From Bog-756 sp963727075 (GTDB lineage: Bacteria > Actinomycetota > Acidimicrobiia > Acidimicrobiales > RAAP-2), in the NCBI GenBank assembly GCA_963727075.1, contig CAVSET010000003.1:124001-188000 (forward strand): a stretch of DNA of 64,000 nt, in the 5' to 3' direction. Below are positions 44,176 to 53,086 of the stretch, in pieces. Position 1 is the first letter of the stretch. Every line of letters starts with the position of its first letter. The notes under the pieces are model-generated. The model saw only the letters and a list, made by a program, of their open reading frames with translations, ran no database searches and was not told the origin of the DNA. A program made the translations under genes and the position numbers.

Positions 44176-44466
44176 CTACTGAGGTGATTGCCGCCTTCCA
44201 TCCTCTCCCCACAACCGCTCTCGATCGGGCAGCACCCGCCGGATGTCGTCGAGCGAAGGATGGCGAGGTCCGAGGGTCATGATGGCCTCGATTTGGTCTG
44301 ACCTCCATAGGTAGTCGAGGACCTCGTCCACGGTCGTCGGATCCAGCCCCGTCTCCTCGTCGATCAGGGCGTTGTTGACGTCCTCGTCCCCGTCCTCGTA
44401 GAGACCGATGACTGACAAGACATCTTTGACGTCGTCAGGGTTGGGCACTCCACGGAGACTACCCAC
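44176..44466 (-). CDS. hypothetical acidic helical protein
   Basis: Up to 96 residues from a GTG at 44466 (another at 44445). PNPDDVKDVLSVIGLYEDGDEDVNNALIDEETGLDPTTVDEVLDYLWRSDQIEAIMTLGPRHPSLDDIRRVLPDRERLWG has the helix-turn pattern of a small winged-helix or regulatory protein (the IDEETGLDPTTVDEVLDYLWRSDQIE part looks like a recognition unit). No family recognised. The frame continues upstream into the pentapeptide gene, so the start is uncertain. Confidence 0.5.
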   Translation of the reverse strand: MGSLRGVPNPDDVKDVLSVIGLYEDGDEDVNNALIDEETGLDPTTVDEVLDYLWRSDQIEAIMTLGPRHPSLDDIRRVLPDRERLWGEDGRRQSPQ

Positions 44467-45483
44467 CTTCGCCGCGTGCTCAGAGCTTCGTGTCGTCCTG
44501 GATGCACTTGCCCCGGTTTCACTCGTCACACAATAACTGCCCTGATGCCTCGGCCTGCAACATTCCTGGCCGGCGGACGTCGGATCAACCGAGGTTGTTG
44601 ATACAGGTGTCCCCCCATCGTTGTTGCTGTTCGTGCCTCCCGGGCACGTTGTGTCAGACCACGTCACTCCAGTCAGGGTGGCACCACTCAGGTCGGCACC
44701 GGTCAGATTGGCGAACGTAAGGTTGGCGTTCGAGAGGTTGGCGTCGGCGAGGTCCGTGTCGGCAAGATTGGTGCCGTAGAGGTCGGCGTTGGCGGGGTCG
44801 GCCGTTGAGCCCACCAGATAGCGGACCGTGGTCCCCACAAGTACCCAATGCGGCGGTAGCGAGGCAGGGGTTCCCGTGATCTTGCCTCCGGAGACGATCC
44901 CGGTGAGCGTGGCGCCTGCGAGGATCGTGCCTTGCAGTGCGGAGCGTTTGACGGTGGCGTCCGTCAGGTTGGCACCCGAGAAGTTCGCTCGTGAGGTTGG
45001 CCGTGAACAGGTCGGCACCGCTGAGGTTGGCACCGCTGAGGTTGGCACCGCTGAGGTCGGCACCGGTCAGATTGGCTTGGGGGCCAACCAGATACCCGTC
45101 CACGACAGCCCAACCCGAGGCAGTGAGGCCGGGGGTCCGGTGATGCCGCCGGATTCGACATTGGTGAGGATGGCATCAGCGAGCTGGGCGCCACCAAGAT
45201 CAGCGTCGGTCAACGTGGCCCGCTGCAAGCTCCAGGTTCGCACCGCTGAGATTGGCGTCCGTCAACGTGGCCCGCTGCAGCTGGCGCCCGCCAGGTCCGC
45301 GCCGGTGAAGTTGACGCCAGTGAGATTGCAGCGCTTATAGTCTGCGCCAACATGCGGTGGAGTGCTGCATCGGGCTGGCGTTCGAGCTCCTGCCACCGGT
45401 GCCAGTGCCACCGAGGCAAACGCTGACGCAACTCCGAGAATCAGGCAGCCTCCCAGCCAGCCAGGCTTGCGGAATGACGGCAC
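44467..45483 (-). CDS. secreted pentapeptide-repeat protein, several frameshifts
   Basis: Starts MPSFRKPGWLGGCLILGVASAFASVALAPVAGART, a signal peptide with AxA cleavage. Then pentapeptide repeats of the A(D/N)LxG type run through four frame changes (about 45285, 45225, 45115 and 44998): NLTGVNFTGADLAGA, LQRATLTDANLSGAN, ATLTDADLGGAQLADAILT, QANLTGADLSGANLSGANLSGADL, RANFSGANLTDATV, and YGTNLADTDLADANLSNANLTFANLTGADLSGATL. Two spacer segments (ASLP..GWAVVDGYLVGP and ASLPPHWVLVGTTVRYLVGS) divide the beta-helix, and a C-terminal TWSDTTCPGGTNSNNDGGT closes it. The exact end is uncertain. Role unknown; these are quadrilateral beta-helix surface proteins. Confidence 0.65.
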
Positions 45484-45624
45484 ATCGTCCTCCTACTCCC
45501 ATGCGAGTGGCCAAACCCCTCTTTCGGCCGTGAATTAGGCTAGACCCACGGTCGCCGGCACTGCCTCGCTGCACCTTCGAATGGTGCCGAAGGCTGGAGG
45601 CCCGTCGGGACTGGGTAGGAGAAA

Positions 45625-45906
45625 ATGGGATGTGGCTTTGGCGGCGGGAAGCGTAGATGCGCTTCCCTTTCCTCGGCATCGAAGGATGACGAACAGTGGC
45701 GGGCCAAGCCCAACTCAAACATTGGGATCATGCGTGGTGGAGTCCATCGATTGGTGATCATCGATGTCGACCTGCAGTCGGAGAAGAACGGCCCCCGATC
45801 CGGCCAGTTCAGTGGCCGACTCGGACCCAAATCGGTGATGGCTACCGTCAGATGTGACGATGGCAAGCAGGTAGAGCCTATCTCAGCATTTCCACCAGGT
45901 CAGTGA
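45625..45906 (+). pseudogene. fragment of a Prim-Pol (bifunctional DNA primase/polymerase) domain
   Basis: Frame of 93 residues. The part RAKPNSNIGIMRGGVHRLVIIDVDLQSEKNG..GRLGPKSVMATVRCDDGKQ matches the core of archaeo-eukaryotic-primase-like Prim-Pol domains (NIGIxTG...LVVIDVDP...TATVRTGGG). The upstream part and the downstream histidine and C-terminal regions are missing, and the frame ends at 45906. It is probably a remnant of a plasmid or phage replication gene, and the only direct hint of a mobile element here. Confidence 0.4.
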
Positions 45907-46003
45907 TCGCAGACGGAATAATGGGGCATGCCGTGGTGCAGTTGTCGGGGCAGGGAGTCCGGTGAACAGACGGCAGGCCGCCCGCCGTTCGGAGACCTGA
46001 ACG

Positions 46004-46585
46004 ATGAGTAAGGTTCTCGTCTTCGTCGGAGGTTTCGCTGCTCCCGGCAACGAGTGGCCGTTGACTCCAATTCGACGGAGCGCCCGTGAAGAGGGCTGGC
46101 GCACCAAGTACTTCAACGAGCGACTGGCCTTCGGTCCAATGGCCACCTCGGCGCAGCGCCTTGCCAACCTCATCCACGAACTTCACCAGGTCCACGACAC
46201 CATCGTGGTCGTCGGGCACTCGATGGGTGGCCTGATCGCCGAGCACGCGGGAGCACTCGGAGCGCCAATCGATGCACTCGTGACCATTGGCACGCCGCAC
46301 CAGGGCCATCCACTGTCTCGCTTTGGCCCGCTGCCGGTCATGAGAGAGATGGGAACCAACAGTGCCTATCTGAGGAGCGTGGAAGCAATCCATGGGCCAC
46401 GTCCACCAATCCTGGCGATCATTGGGGCGAGAGACAGGCTGGTGTCGAAGAGTGCGACACGACCGAACAGATCACACACGTTTCTCGAGATACCGAATGT
46501 CGGACACCTCGGCGTCATATTTGATCAGCGAACAGCCGACGCCATCTTGCAGTGGGCCGATGCCCACACAACCGAGTTGGCGTGA
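46004..46585 (+). CDS. small alpha/beta hydrolase (lipase-like)
   Basis: 193 residues starting MSKVLVFVGGFAAPGNEWPL. Nucleophile elbow VVVGHSMGGLIAEHAG, then VTIGTPHQGHPLSRFG, Asp in AIIGARDRLVS and His in VGHLGV. Small enough to be only the core fold without a cap. Resembles triacylglycerol lipase/PGAP1-like esterases. Codon and base composition are less GC-rich than the catabolic regions. Confidence 0.75.
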   Translation: MSKVLVFVGGFAAPGNEWPLTPIRRSAREEGWRTKYFNERLAFGPMATSAQRLANLIHELHQVHDTIVVVGHSMGGLIAEHAGALGAPIDALVTIGTPHQGHPLSRFGPLPVMREMGTNSAYLRSVEAIHGPRPPILAIIGARDRLVSKSATRPNRSHTFLEIPNVGHLGVIFDQRTADAILQWADAHTTELA

Positions 46586-46861
46586 TCACTGACCAACAGG
46601 GGACTGAGACTCGGTGATCACCCGATCTCAGCCGGACCCCACTGGCTCAATGGGCGGGGTCCCTCTCGATGTCCCCGTTATCGGTATGTCTGGGAGTGGC
46701 GCCACACCCGGCTTCTGGCTCGTCACAAGTGATGGTGAGGCCCCGAGCGTTTGAGCTCCAACTCCCGTCACACCCAGAGAGGGAGCGGGAAGAAGAGCCA
46801 GTGCCCGTGGCTAGACCCTCCCCAGTTCAGAAGACGGTCATCATTGCCGATATAGGTCCTG

Positions 46862-47239
46862 ATGACAGGACATCCACGGGTGTGTGCTCGGTCAGAATTC
46901 CGAGGCTCCCACCGAGCCACGATCTACAACAGCGTCAGTGCAGGCGTGTGCCTCCTGCTCCTCGGCATCACCGTCGTCGAGATGCTCTTGGCGCTCCCGC
47001 TTCCCACGTGGTGGCGGGCCATCATCGTCGGCTCCGTCGTTGCCTCGAGTGTCGCCTGGCTGGCCAGGATGGCATCGAGGAGACCGGATCGGCCAAGCCC
47101 CGTGGAACCCACGGCGATCTCGTGTCATTCGGCAAGAGTGAGGCTGTGTCGCAGGCACGGGCATGGGCGGGCCAGGACGTTCGATCGGTGTGCCATCAAC
47201 CTCAGCGACTCGAGATCACCGTTCTTCCAACTGTGGTGA
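46862..47239 (+). CDS. putative small membrane protein
   Basis: 125-residue frame with two hydrophobic segments, SVSAGVCLLLLGITVVEMLLAL and WWRAIIVGSVVASSVAWLA, separated by a short turn and followed by a basic tail. The N-terminal 25 residues are poorly supported and there is no strong ribosome site. Reported on topology only; no family recognised. The 276 bases before it hold nothing I can identify. Confidence 0.3.
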   Translation: MTGHPRVCARSEFRGSHRATIYNSVSAGVCLLLLGITVVEMLLALPLPTWWRAIIVGSVVASSVAWLARMASRRPDRPSPVEPTAISCHSARVRLCRRHGHGRARTFDRCAINLSDSRSPFFQLW

Positions 47240-47444
47240 GCGACGACGCATCGAGCACGACCGCGTCGGCGTCCTGAACGACACTGACGTGGCCGTGGAC
47301 CGACGACCGTGGGTGGACAGGGTTCTGCCGGGCACCGGTTCTTGGGCCTCGCCCAGCACGATGGGGGCCCGATCTGAACGGTGCCGGGATGATTGGCCGC
47401 CCGATCTTGAGCGTGCTCACCACGTCGTGAGCAGCTGTCCACAG

Positions 47445-47948
47445 TCAGACGGCTTCGGCGTTCTTGGCAACGAGCTCCAGGATACGAACATGCTTTTCGG
47501 TATCGAGCAACATCAGGTCCACCACCAGCTCCCACAGAGTGGTGCTCCCGAACGGACGGAGGCGCTTGCGCAAGTTCTTCAGCTCTGTGCGGTCCCGCTC
47601 CTCTGCCCGGATGAGACTCTGCGTCTCTTCGGCCAAGGCCATGTTCCCAGCATCCATGTGCGTCAGGTCCGGAAGAACCGGATCGCTGCTGTCGTCGATC
47701 AAACCCCAGGCAATGGCGTTGGCCATCTCGACCAGGAGTCCGTGGTGTCGTCGTTCATCGTCAACAATGAGGTTGACGAGGAATCGGGTCTCAGGCGCGC
47801 GGGCTTCCTGTGCGAATCGCTGGTAGCGGTTGAGGATCGCGCCCTCTTCTGCGCCATGTCGGGCAAGCAATTCAACCAATTGGCGGACATCTCCAGTTGC
47901 GTGAGTCGTACCCAGCCCTTCCATGGCCCAATCGAATGCATTCTCCAT
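47445..47948 (-). CDS. ferritin-like domain protein
   Basis: 167 residues from ATG 47948 (MENAFDWAMEGLG). Helical throughout; EEGAILNRYQRFAQEA, NLIVDDERRHHGLLVEMANAI and LLDTEKHVRILELVAKN contain the E...ExxH-like pattern of diiron ferritin-like bundles (E in DDERRHHG, E-K-H in DTEKHVRI). Could be an iron-binding or rubrerythrin-distant protein; no metal claim can be proved from sequence. Isolated gene. Confidence 0.6.
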   Translation of the reverse strand: MENAFDWAMEGLGTTHATGDVRQLVELLARHGAEEGAILNRYQRFAQEARAPETRFLVNLIVDDERRHHGLLVEMANAIAWGLIDDSSDPVLPDLTHMDAGNMALAEETQSLIRAEERDRTELKNLRKRLRPFGSTTLWELVVDLMLLDTEKHVRILELVAKNAEAV

Positions 47949-48216
47949 GCTCGCATTGTCGCCGACCCGTTCTTCGAACGCAGGGGCCAAAAGACCCTAT
48001 TCTGGGGACCGACCGATCCCAGCGGCAATCTCGCTCAGTCATAACCGACCAGCGCTTCACTCGCCTGGGGGGCCGATCGGCAGACAGCGTCGGACCGTAC
48101 GGTCATTGGACCGACATGCTGAGGGGGTGTGGTCGGCCAGCTCGGCGCTGGGGCGTCCGATGACCCGGTGAGTAGGGTGGCCATGGGTCTGACCAGAGGA
48201 CACGGAGGAGGCTGCT

Positions 48217-48576
48217 GTGGAATACACCCTGACGGACGGGTGCTTCTCCACAAGGGAGGAGGCACTTGCCGGCATTGCTGCCCGGGGTTGGCACGCCCTG
48301 GAATATGAGTTGCCGGCGCAGGAGGATGCGCTCCACTGGCACGACTACGACTCGGTGACATTTGTCATTGCTGGGCGCTGCCGGATCGTGTTCGAGGATG
48401 GCCGCGTGTTGGAGGGTGGACCGGGGGTACGGATTGAGCAGCCGTCGCGGGTGATACACCGCTCAGGGAACTCTGCCTATCAAGCCGTATTCGGCTTCAG
48501 CGTACGTCTGGAAGACATGACGCTGCCCATAGGCAAGCCGGTCGCTGATCTGGAGAGACCACTGGGTCCCAGCTGA
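48217..48576 (+). CDS. cupin domain protein
   Basis: 119 residues from a GTG with GGAGG seven bases upstream. Cupin motif 1: HWHDYDSVTFVIAGRCRIVFEDG (H-x-H ... metal site), motif 2: GGPGVRIEQPSRVIHRSGN with the third His. The final part AVFGFSVRLEDM finishes the jelly roll. Single small cupins act as sugar-binding, dioxygenase or regulatory proteins; the role here is not known. Confidence 0.75.
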   Translation: MEYTLTDGCFSTREEALAGIAARGWHALEYELPAQEDALHWHDYDSVTFVIAGRCRIVFEDGRVLEGGPGVRIEQPSRVIHRSGNSAYQAVFGFSVRLEDMTLPIGKPVADLERPLGPS

Positions 48577-48775
48577 CGACAGGACCCCTGACCGCGATCG
48601 GTCTCGTGGGGTCGACCCCGTCCAGGGGGTCTGGTGGATCCGGCGACCGTGGAACCCAAATACATGTCAACCCGGCGCGGTCGTGGTTCGTCACAGTCAT
48701 AGGAAGCCCGAGGTGCTGGGTCGGGGCACATCAAAGAAGACTCGCCGACATGCGGTACGGAGAGGAATGAGTCGA

Positions 48776-49318
48776 ATGACCAAACGTTGGCGGTGGCTGC
48801 TGTGGGCCCCTGCCTTCTTCATCCTGACCGCCTGCGGAAGCAATTCAACTGGAAGTGCCTCAACCGGTCGACCGATGCCGACATCACCGGTTACGATCCA
48901 TATCAGGGTCGATGAGACCAGAGCGATCGCAGGAATTCCGATCAGGGGTCAGGCCGTCCTCATCAACTCAACCTCCAGACCCATCACGGTTGAGCAGTGT
49001 GCAGCAGACGGATGGCTCGCCGTGGGGCTGACCAACAAGCGGATTCAGTTCAGTCCAGCGCTCCCCCTCGTCGCCTGCTCACCGACCATTCGACTCGTTC
49101 ACGGCATCAATCGATTTCCGATCACCGTCATGAGCACTTACCAGCAATGCCTGTCACCAGGTGGTCGGTCCGTGACGTACGTCCCTCCTTGCATCGGTGT
49201 CTCCGGGCTGCCGCCGCTACCGGCTGGAACATACAAGACGAAAGTCGTCGCCATCGGCCTCCCATCCAGCACACCCATCCCTGGATCTGTCTCAGTAGTG
49301 CTGATGGCCCCGCCCTGA
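48776..49318 (+). CDS. putative lipoprotein
   Basis: 180 residues. The ATG at 48776 is preferred (GAGAGGA nine bases upstream). MTKRWRWLLWAPAFFILTACGS is a lipoprotein signal peptide with lipobox L-T-A-C. The mature part is a beta-rich domain (VTIHIRVDETRAIAGIPIRGQAVLINSTSRPITVEQC) with several Cys, resembling Ig-like exported proteins; no family recognised. Confidence 0.65.
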   Translation: MTKRWRWLLWAPAFFILTACGSNSTGSASTGRPMPTSPVTIHIRVDETRAIAGIPIRGQAVLINSTSRPITVEQCAADGWLAVGLTNKRIQFSPALPLVACSPTIRLVHGINRFPITVMSTYQQCLSPGGRSVTYVPPCIGVSGLPPLPAGTYKTKVVAIGLPSSTPIPGSVSVVLMAPP

Positions 49319-49492
49319 TCCCCCACCCCAATGGCGACAGTCGGATCCCGGGCTGTCGGCGACCGTTGGGCACGACTTCGTCAGCATCCAAAGATGAGCG
49401 TCGGGCCCGGTGGGCCCATCCGCGCAGCACCCGTGCCCTCCGGTGGATCGTCGAGCTACCGGCACCGTTCTCAGTGCTGGAAGGATGGAGTG

Positions 49493-49978
49493 ATGGCCGA
49501 TGAGCGGATCGAGGTCGAGCGGGAGATCGCCGTGGATCCGGCGACGCTCTTTCGTCTGCTGTGTGACCCACATGGACATGTGGCCATCGACAGCTCCGGC
49601 ATGCTGATGGATGCGACGGGTGAGCCCGTTCGTGCGGTCGGTGACACCTTCGTTGTGCATATGGACCGACAGGCCCTGAACGACCGGCCCATGGGGCGCT
49701 ACAACGTGCTGGTGACCATCGTGGAGCTCGTGCCGGATCGGGAGATCGCCTGGACAGTTGCGGGTGCGGCTCGTCCGTCGGCCGGTCACGTCTTTGGCTA
49801 CAAGCTCGAAGCGATCAAGGGTGGGACGCACGTGACCTCGTACTGCGACTGGTCTCGGATAGACCCGGCCCTGAAGAGGGCCGCGATCTTCCCGGTGCTC
49901 TCCGAAGGAGCCCTGCGGTCGACCCTGGGCATCCTCGCCCGGACACTGGAGCCAGCCGGCGCCGCCGGATCGCTCTGA
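49493..49978 (+). CDS. SRPBCC (START-like) family protein
   Basis: 161 residues from ATG 49493. ERIEVEREIAVDPATLFRLLCDPHGHVAIDSSG, DRPMGRYNVLVTIVELVPDREIAWTVAG and GTHVTSYCDWSRIDPALKRAAIFPVLSEGALRSTLGILARTLE follow the strand-helix-sheet-helix order of polyketide cyclase/dehydrase-like lipid-binding folds. Ligand unknown. Same direction as a second SRPBCC gene. Confidence 0.75.
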   Translation: MADERIEVEREIAVDPATLFRLLCDPHGHVAIDSSGMLMDATGEPVRAVGDTFVVHMDRQALNDRPMGRYNVLVTIVELVPDREIAWTVAGAARPSAGHVFGYKLEAIKGGTHVTSYCDWSRIDPALKRAAIFPVLSEGALRSTLGILARTLEPAGAAGSL

Positions 49979-50038
49979 TGCGTCCGGACCACCAGGCCGG
50001 GCGAACATCGATGCCGGCGGGAAGGTATCCTCCGGCCG

Positions 50039-50503
50039 ATGGCAGATCAGGTCACGGTGCGCCAGGAGATCAGGGCACCGGTGGAGCAGGTCTGGGCGAT
50101 GGTCTCCGACTTGACACGAATGGGCGAATGGTCGCCTGAGAACGAGGGGGCCACCTGGCGGCACGGCGCCACGGGCCCCCAGGTCGGTGCGAAGTTCCGG
50201 GGGACGAACCGCAACGGCAAGCGGCGATGGAGGACGGCCGGGCGGATCGTCGATTGTCAGCCCGGGTCCCTCTTCGTCTTCCGCATCACCGCGGCCGGCC
50301 TCCCGATTGCCGAATGGCGCTACGAGTTCGAGACGACGGCGGTGGGATGCCAGGTCACCGAGACTTGGATCGACCAACGCGGCCGCATCGCCAAGGCCCT
50401 GGGCAAGCCAGTCAGTGGGGTGTCCGATCGCGCCGCGCACAACCGCACCACCATGGAACAGACCCTGGCGGGCCTCAAGGTGGCAACGGAGCAGGCAAGG
50501 TAG
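50039..50503 (+). CDS. SRPBCC family protein
   Basis: 154 residues. VTVRQEIRAPVEQVWAMVSDLTRMGEWSPEN, GAKFRGTNRNGKRRWRTAGRIVDCQPGSLFVFRITAAG, EWRYEFETTAVGCQVTETW and a C-terminal helix with NRTTMEQTLAGLKVATE are characteristic. A typical small helix-grip ligand carrier or cyclase. Sixty bases after the first SRPBCC gene, so likely cotranscribed, but only distantly similar to it. Confidence 0.82.
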   Translation: MADQVTVRQEIRAPVEQVWAMVSDLTRMGEWSPENEGATWRHGATGPQVGAKFRGTNRNGKRRWRTAGRIVDCQPGSLFVFRITAAGLPIAEWRYEFETTAVGCQVTETWIDQRGRIAKALGKPVSGVSDRAAHNRTTMEQTLAGLKVATEQAR

Positions 50504-50548
50504 TGCCCTTCAGTCTCTGACGCTCCGCTTCAGCCCTATGGTGTCCCC

Positions 50549-50962
50549 ATGACCGCGGTCATTCGACCTGCGCAACGGGCCGATGTCGAACCGGTGCTCG
50601 ACCTGTGGGCTGCCGCGGACGCCATCCCCACTCACACTGACAACGCCACGAGCCTGGCCGCGCTCGTTCAGCACGACTCAACGGCGCTGCTGATCGCCGT
50701 GGACGACGGCATGGTTGTGGGATCGGTCATCGGTGCCTGGGACGGTTGGAGAGGGTCCGTCTACCGCTTGGTGGTGGTCCCGTCGCACCGCCGCAGGGGA
50801 CTCGGACGCCGTCTGTTACTCGAGGCGCAGACCCGGCTGGCCGAAAAGGGAGCCGTTCGCCTTCAAGCGATCGTCATCCGGGGCGAGCCGGTGGCAATGG
50901 AGTTCTGGCGGGGGTGTGGCTGGGAGCACCAAGCCGAGGCCACCCGGTTCGTGAGCGGGTAG
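50549..50962 (+). CDS. GNAT family N-acetyltransferase
   Basis: 137 residues. Acetyl-CoA motif A: VYRLVVVPSHRRRGLGRRLLLEAQTRLAEKG (R-R-x-G-x-G/R), motif B: MEFWRGCGWEHQAEATRFV. N-terminal IRPAQRADVEPVLDLWAAAD. It acetylates an unknown small molecule or protein N-terminus. Confidence 0.85.
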   Translation: MTAVIRPAQRADVEPVLDLWAAADAIPTHTDNATSLAALVQHDSTALLIAVDDGMVVGSVIGAWDGWRGSVYRLVVVPSHRRRGLGRRLLLEAQTRLAEKGAVRLQAIVIRGEPVAMEFWRGCGWEHQAEATRFVSG

Positions 50963-51122
50963 CCAACGGACGGACACGGTCACCGATGGGGAAGGTCAAA
51001 GCGGGCTCCCCCGCCATCGGGACCTGGGATGCACTCCATCGCCGACATCTCGCACGGGCTGGCCGACCCGGCTGGATGCTCGCTCCGAGCAGGACGGGCG
51101 ACCGACCCGTAGACTCGAGGCG

Positions 51123-51602
51123 ATGAACGCGGCCGATCTTTGGGTGGAGTCGTATCAGGGGGAGGTGCTGGGCGAGGCGCTGTTCGGGCTGTTGGCCGGG
51201 CGCGAGTCTGATCCCGAGCACCGCCATCAGCTCGACGTCCTGGCCCGGCTGGAGCGGAGGACGAAGGAGTTGGCCGAGACGGTGTTCGACCGGCGCGGGC
51301 TCGACCGTGGCGACACCGCAGCCAGCCTGGCCACGGCGGCCGAGTTCGCCGACGGCCTCGCTGACACGACGTGGGCGGACTTCCTCGCCTCCTTCGAGCC
51401 CGTCATCTCGCAATTCCTCGCCAAGTACCGCGAGCTGGTCCGGTTGGCCGACGACGACACCGAACGCGAGATCGCCGAGGTGTACGTGGCCCATGAGCTG
51501 GCCTTGGCCTCGTTCGTCCGCCGCGCCCTGGGTCAGGAGCCAGGCGAGCCGCTGGCCGCCATCCTCGCCCTGCCCCACGTGGCGGCGGAGCCGGCCGCCT
51601 GA
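51123..51602 (+). CDS. ferritin-like superfamily protein, uncharacterised
   Basis: 159 residues, almost all helical: WVESYQGEVLGEALFGLLAGRESDPEHRHQLDVLARLERRTKELAETVF, then AEFADGLADTTWADFLASFEPVISQFLAKYREL, then EIAEVYVAHELALASFVRRALG. The E.xx.E / E.xxH spacing (Glu in GEVLGEALF, LERRTKE, AHELAL) fits a four-helix carboxylate-bridged bundle. Function unknown. Confidence 0.55.
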   Translation: MNAADLWVESYQGEVLGEALFGLLAGRESDPEHRHQLDVLARLERRTKELAETVFDRRGLDRGDTAASLATAAEFADGLADTTWADFLASFEPVISQFLAKYRELVRLADDDTEREIAEVYVAHELALASFVRRALGQEPGEPLAAILALPHVAAEPAA

Positions 51603-51906
51603 ATGACGGAGCCGTCCTGGTCCCGGAGCCACCTGGTGTGCGTTCCCCTGAGCCGACTCGTCAGGCCTTGACCCTCCCCGGACGGCGGTAGGCACCGACG
51701 AGAGTCGGTCATCCATCCCGGCCGCAGCTCCGTAGAACGAGTACCTGTCGGGCCAGCCCCGACCTACACGGACTGTCCAACAAGGGGCTGCGCCTGGCGG
51801 GAATCGGTGGGCCGGTCCTGGCTCCGTGATCGAAACACAGGGCCAGGGCCAGCCGGCCCGATGGCGTCTGATCCCACCGGCGACCGGCGCTCCTAGCATC
51901 CATCGC
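51603..51906. other. 304-bp intergenic region
   Basis: No gene recognised on either strand and no strong hairpin with a U-tract. It must contain the promoter of the downstream SDR, which I cannot place. Confidence 0.5.
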
Positions 51907-52782
51907 ATGCCGAATCCCGACGAGCCGAGCCCGCCCCGACCCTCCGACGTCACACCCATCGAAGACTGGGGCCATCTGCTGGCCGGCAAGGTGGCCGTGG
52001 TCACCGGGGCCGGCGAAGGGATCGGGAAGGCCATCGCCTCCCTGTTCGCCGCCCACGGGGCGGTGGTGGGGATCGCCGACGTCGATCCCCGGCGATCGGC
52101 CGGCGTGGCCGAGGAGATCGCCGCGGCGGGCGGCGCCGCCCGATCGCATGTCGTCGACGTCACCCGGCCAGCCGACGTCGACCGGTTGGCCGACGCCGTG
52201 CTGGGCGAGCACGGCCGCATCGACGTGCTCGTCAACAACGTCGGCGACTATCGACCGCTCGCCCGGTTCGAAGAATCGACGTCCGAGTCGTGGGACGCCA
52301 TGTACCGTGTCAACCTGTTCCATGTCTTCGCCGTGACCCGGGCGTTCATCGGGAACATGGTCGACCGGGGCCGGGGCTCGATCGTCAACGTGCACTCGGT
52401 GGAGGGTCTCCGCGGCTACCCCGGCGAGCCCGTCTACGCCGCCATGAAGGCGGCGGTTGCTCATTTCACGACCAGCCTCGCCGTCGCCATGGGACGAAAG
52501 GGGGTCCGGGTGAACGCCATCGCCCCCGACCTCACCCAGACCTCCCAGGTCGACTACATCGGCAGCTCGGAGGGACGGGAGGCCTTGTGGCCGTCTTGGG
52601 CCCCCGTGGGCCGTCTCGGCTGGCCCGAAGACCAGGCCCGGGTAGCGCTGTTCCTGGCGTCGGACATGTCCGGGTACGTCACGGGCCACACCATTCCGGT
52701 GGACGGCGGTACGAAGGCCGGTGGGGGCTGGTTCTACTCGCCGACATCCAGGCGATTCGTCAACCGGCCTACGTCATTGTGA
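51907..52782 (+). CDS. short-chain dehydrogenase/reductase
   Basis: 291 residues from ATG 51907. VAVVTGAGEGIGKAIASLFAAHGAVVGIADVD, VNNVGDYRPLARF, SIVNVHSVEGLRGYPGEPVYAAMKAAV (the Y-x-x-x-K catalytic pair is YAAMK) and VALFLASDMSGYVTGHTIPVDGGTKAGGGWF. The C-terminal FYSPTSRRFVNRPTSL extension is typical of a subset linked to steroid or lipid oxidation. Substrate unknown. Confidence 0.85.
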   Translation: MPNPDEPSPPRPSDVTPIEDWGHLLAGKVAVVTGAGEGIGKAIASLFAAHGAVVGIADVDPRRSAGVAEEIAAAGGAARSHVVDVTRPADVDRLADAVLGEHGRIDVLVNNVGDYRPLARFEESTSESWDAMYRVNLFHVFAVTRAFIGNMVDRGRGSIVNVHSVEGLRGYPGEPVYAAMKAAVAHFTTSLAVAMGRKGVRVNAIAPDLTQTSQVDYIGSSEGREALWPSWAPVGRLGWPEDQARVALFLASDMSGYVTGHTIPVDGGTKAGGGWFYSPTSRRFVNRPTSL

Positions 52783-52815
52783 GTCGGGCGGGCCGGAGCG
52801 CGTAGGGTGGCCGGC

Positions 52816-53070
52816 ATGTGCCGGAACATCACCACCCTTCGAGGTCTCGAACCCGGGGCGACGGCCGAGGAGATCGAGGCTGCCGCTCGGCAGTACGTCC
52901 GCAAGGTCAGCGGGGTGCAGACCACGTCGCCCGCTACCGAGGCCGCCTTCGGCGCCGCGGTGCAAAAAGTGGCGGCGGCGACCACCGAGCTCCTCTCCGA
53001 CCTGCCTCCCCGCCGTCAACCGCCGCCCACGCTCCCCCCGTTGCGTCGGCTGACCGCCACCAAGCACTGA
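52816..53070 (+). CDS. DUF2277 family protein
   Basis: 84 residues from ATG 52816, because the family begins MCRNI (a GTG nine bases upstream is also possible). MCRNITTLRGLEPGATAEEIEAAARQYVRKVSGVQTTSPATEAAFGAAVQKVAAATTELLSDL matches the small helical DUF2277 proteins found with DNA-associated functions in actinobacteria and proteobacteria. Role unknown. Confidence 0.85.
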   Translation: MCRNITTLRGLEPGATAEEIEAAARQYVRKVSGVQTTSPATEAAFGAAVQKVAAATTELLSDLPPRRQPPPTLPPLRRLTATKH

Positions 53071-53086
53071 GCCGCGGCATCCGCCT

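Noticed and set aside
46582..46621. Two GTGATCAC palindromes 32 bases apart
   Set aside because: Short common palindromes; the first overlaps the stop of the hydrolase gene and there is no regulator nearby.
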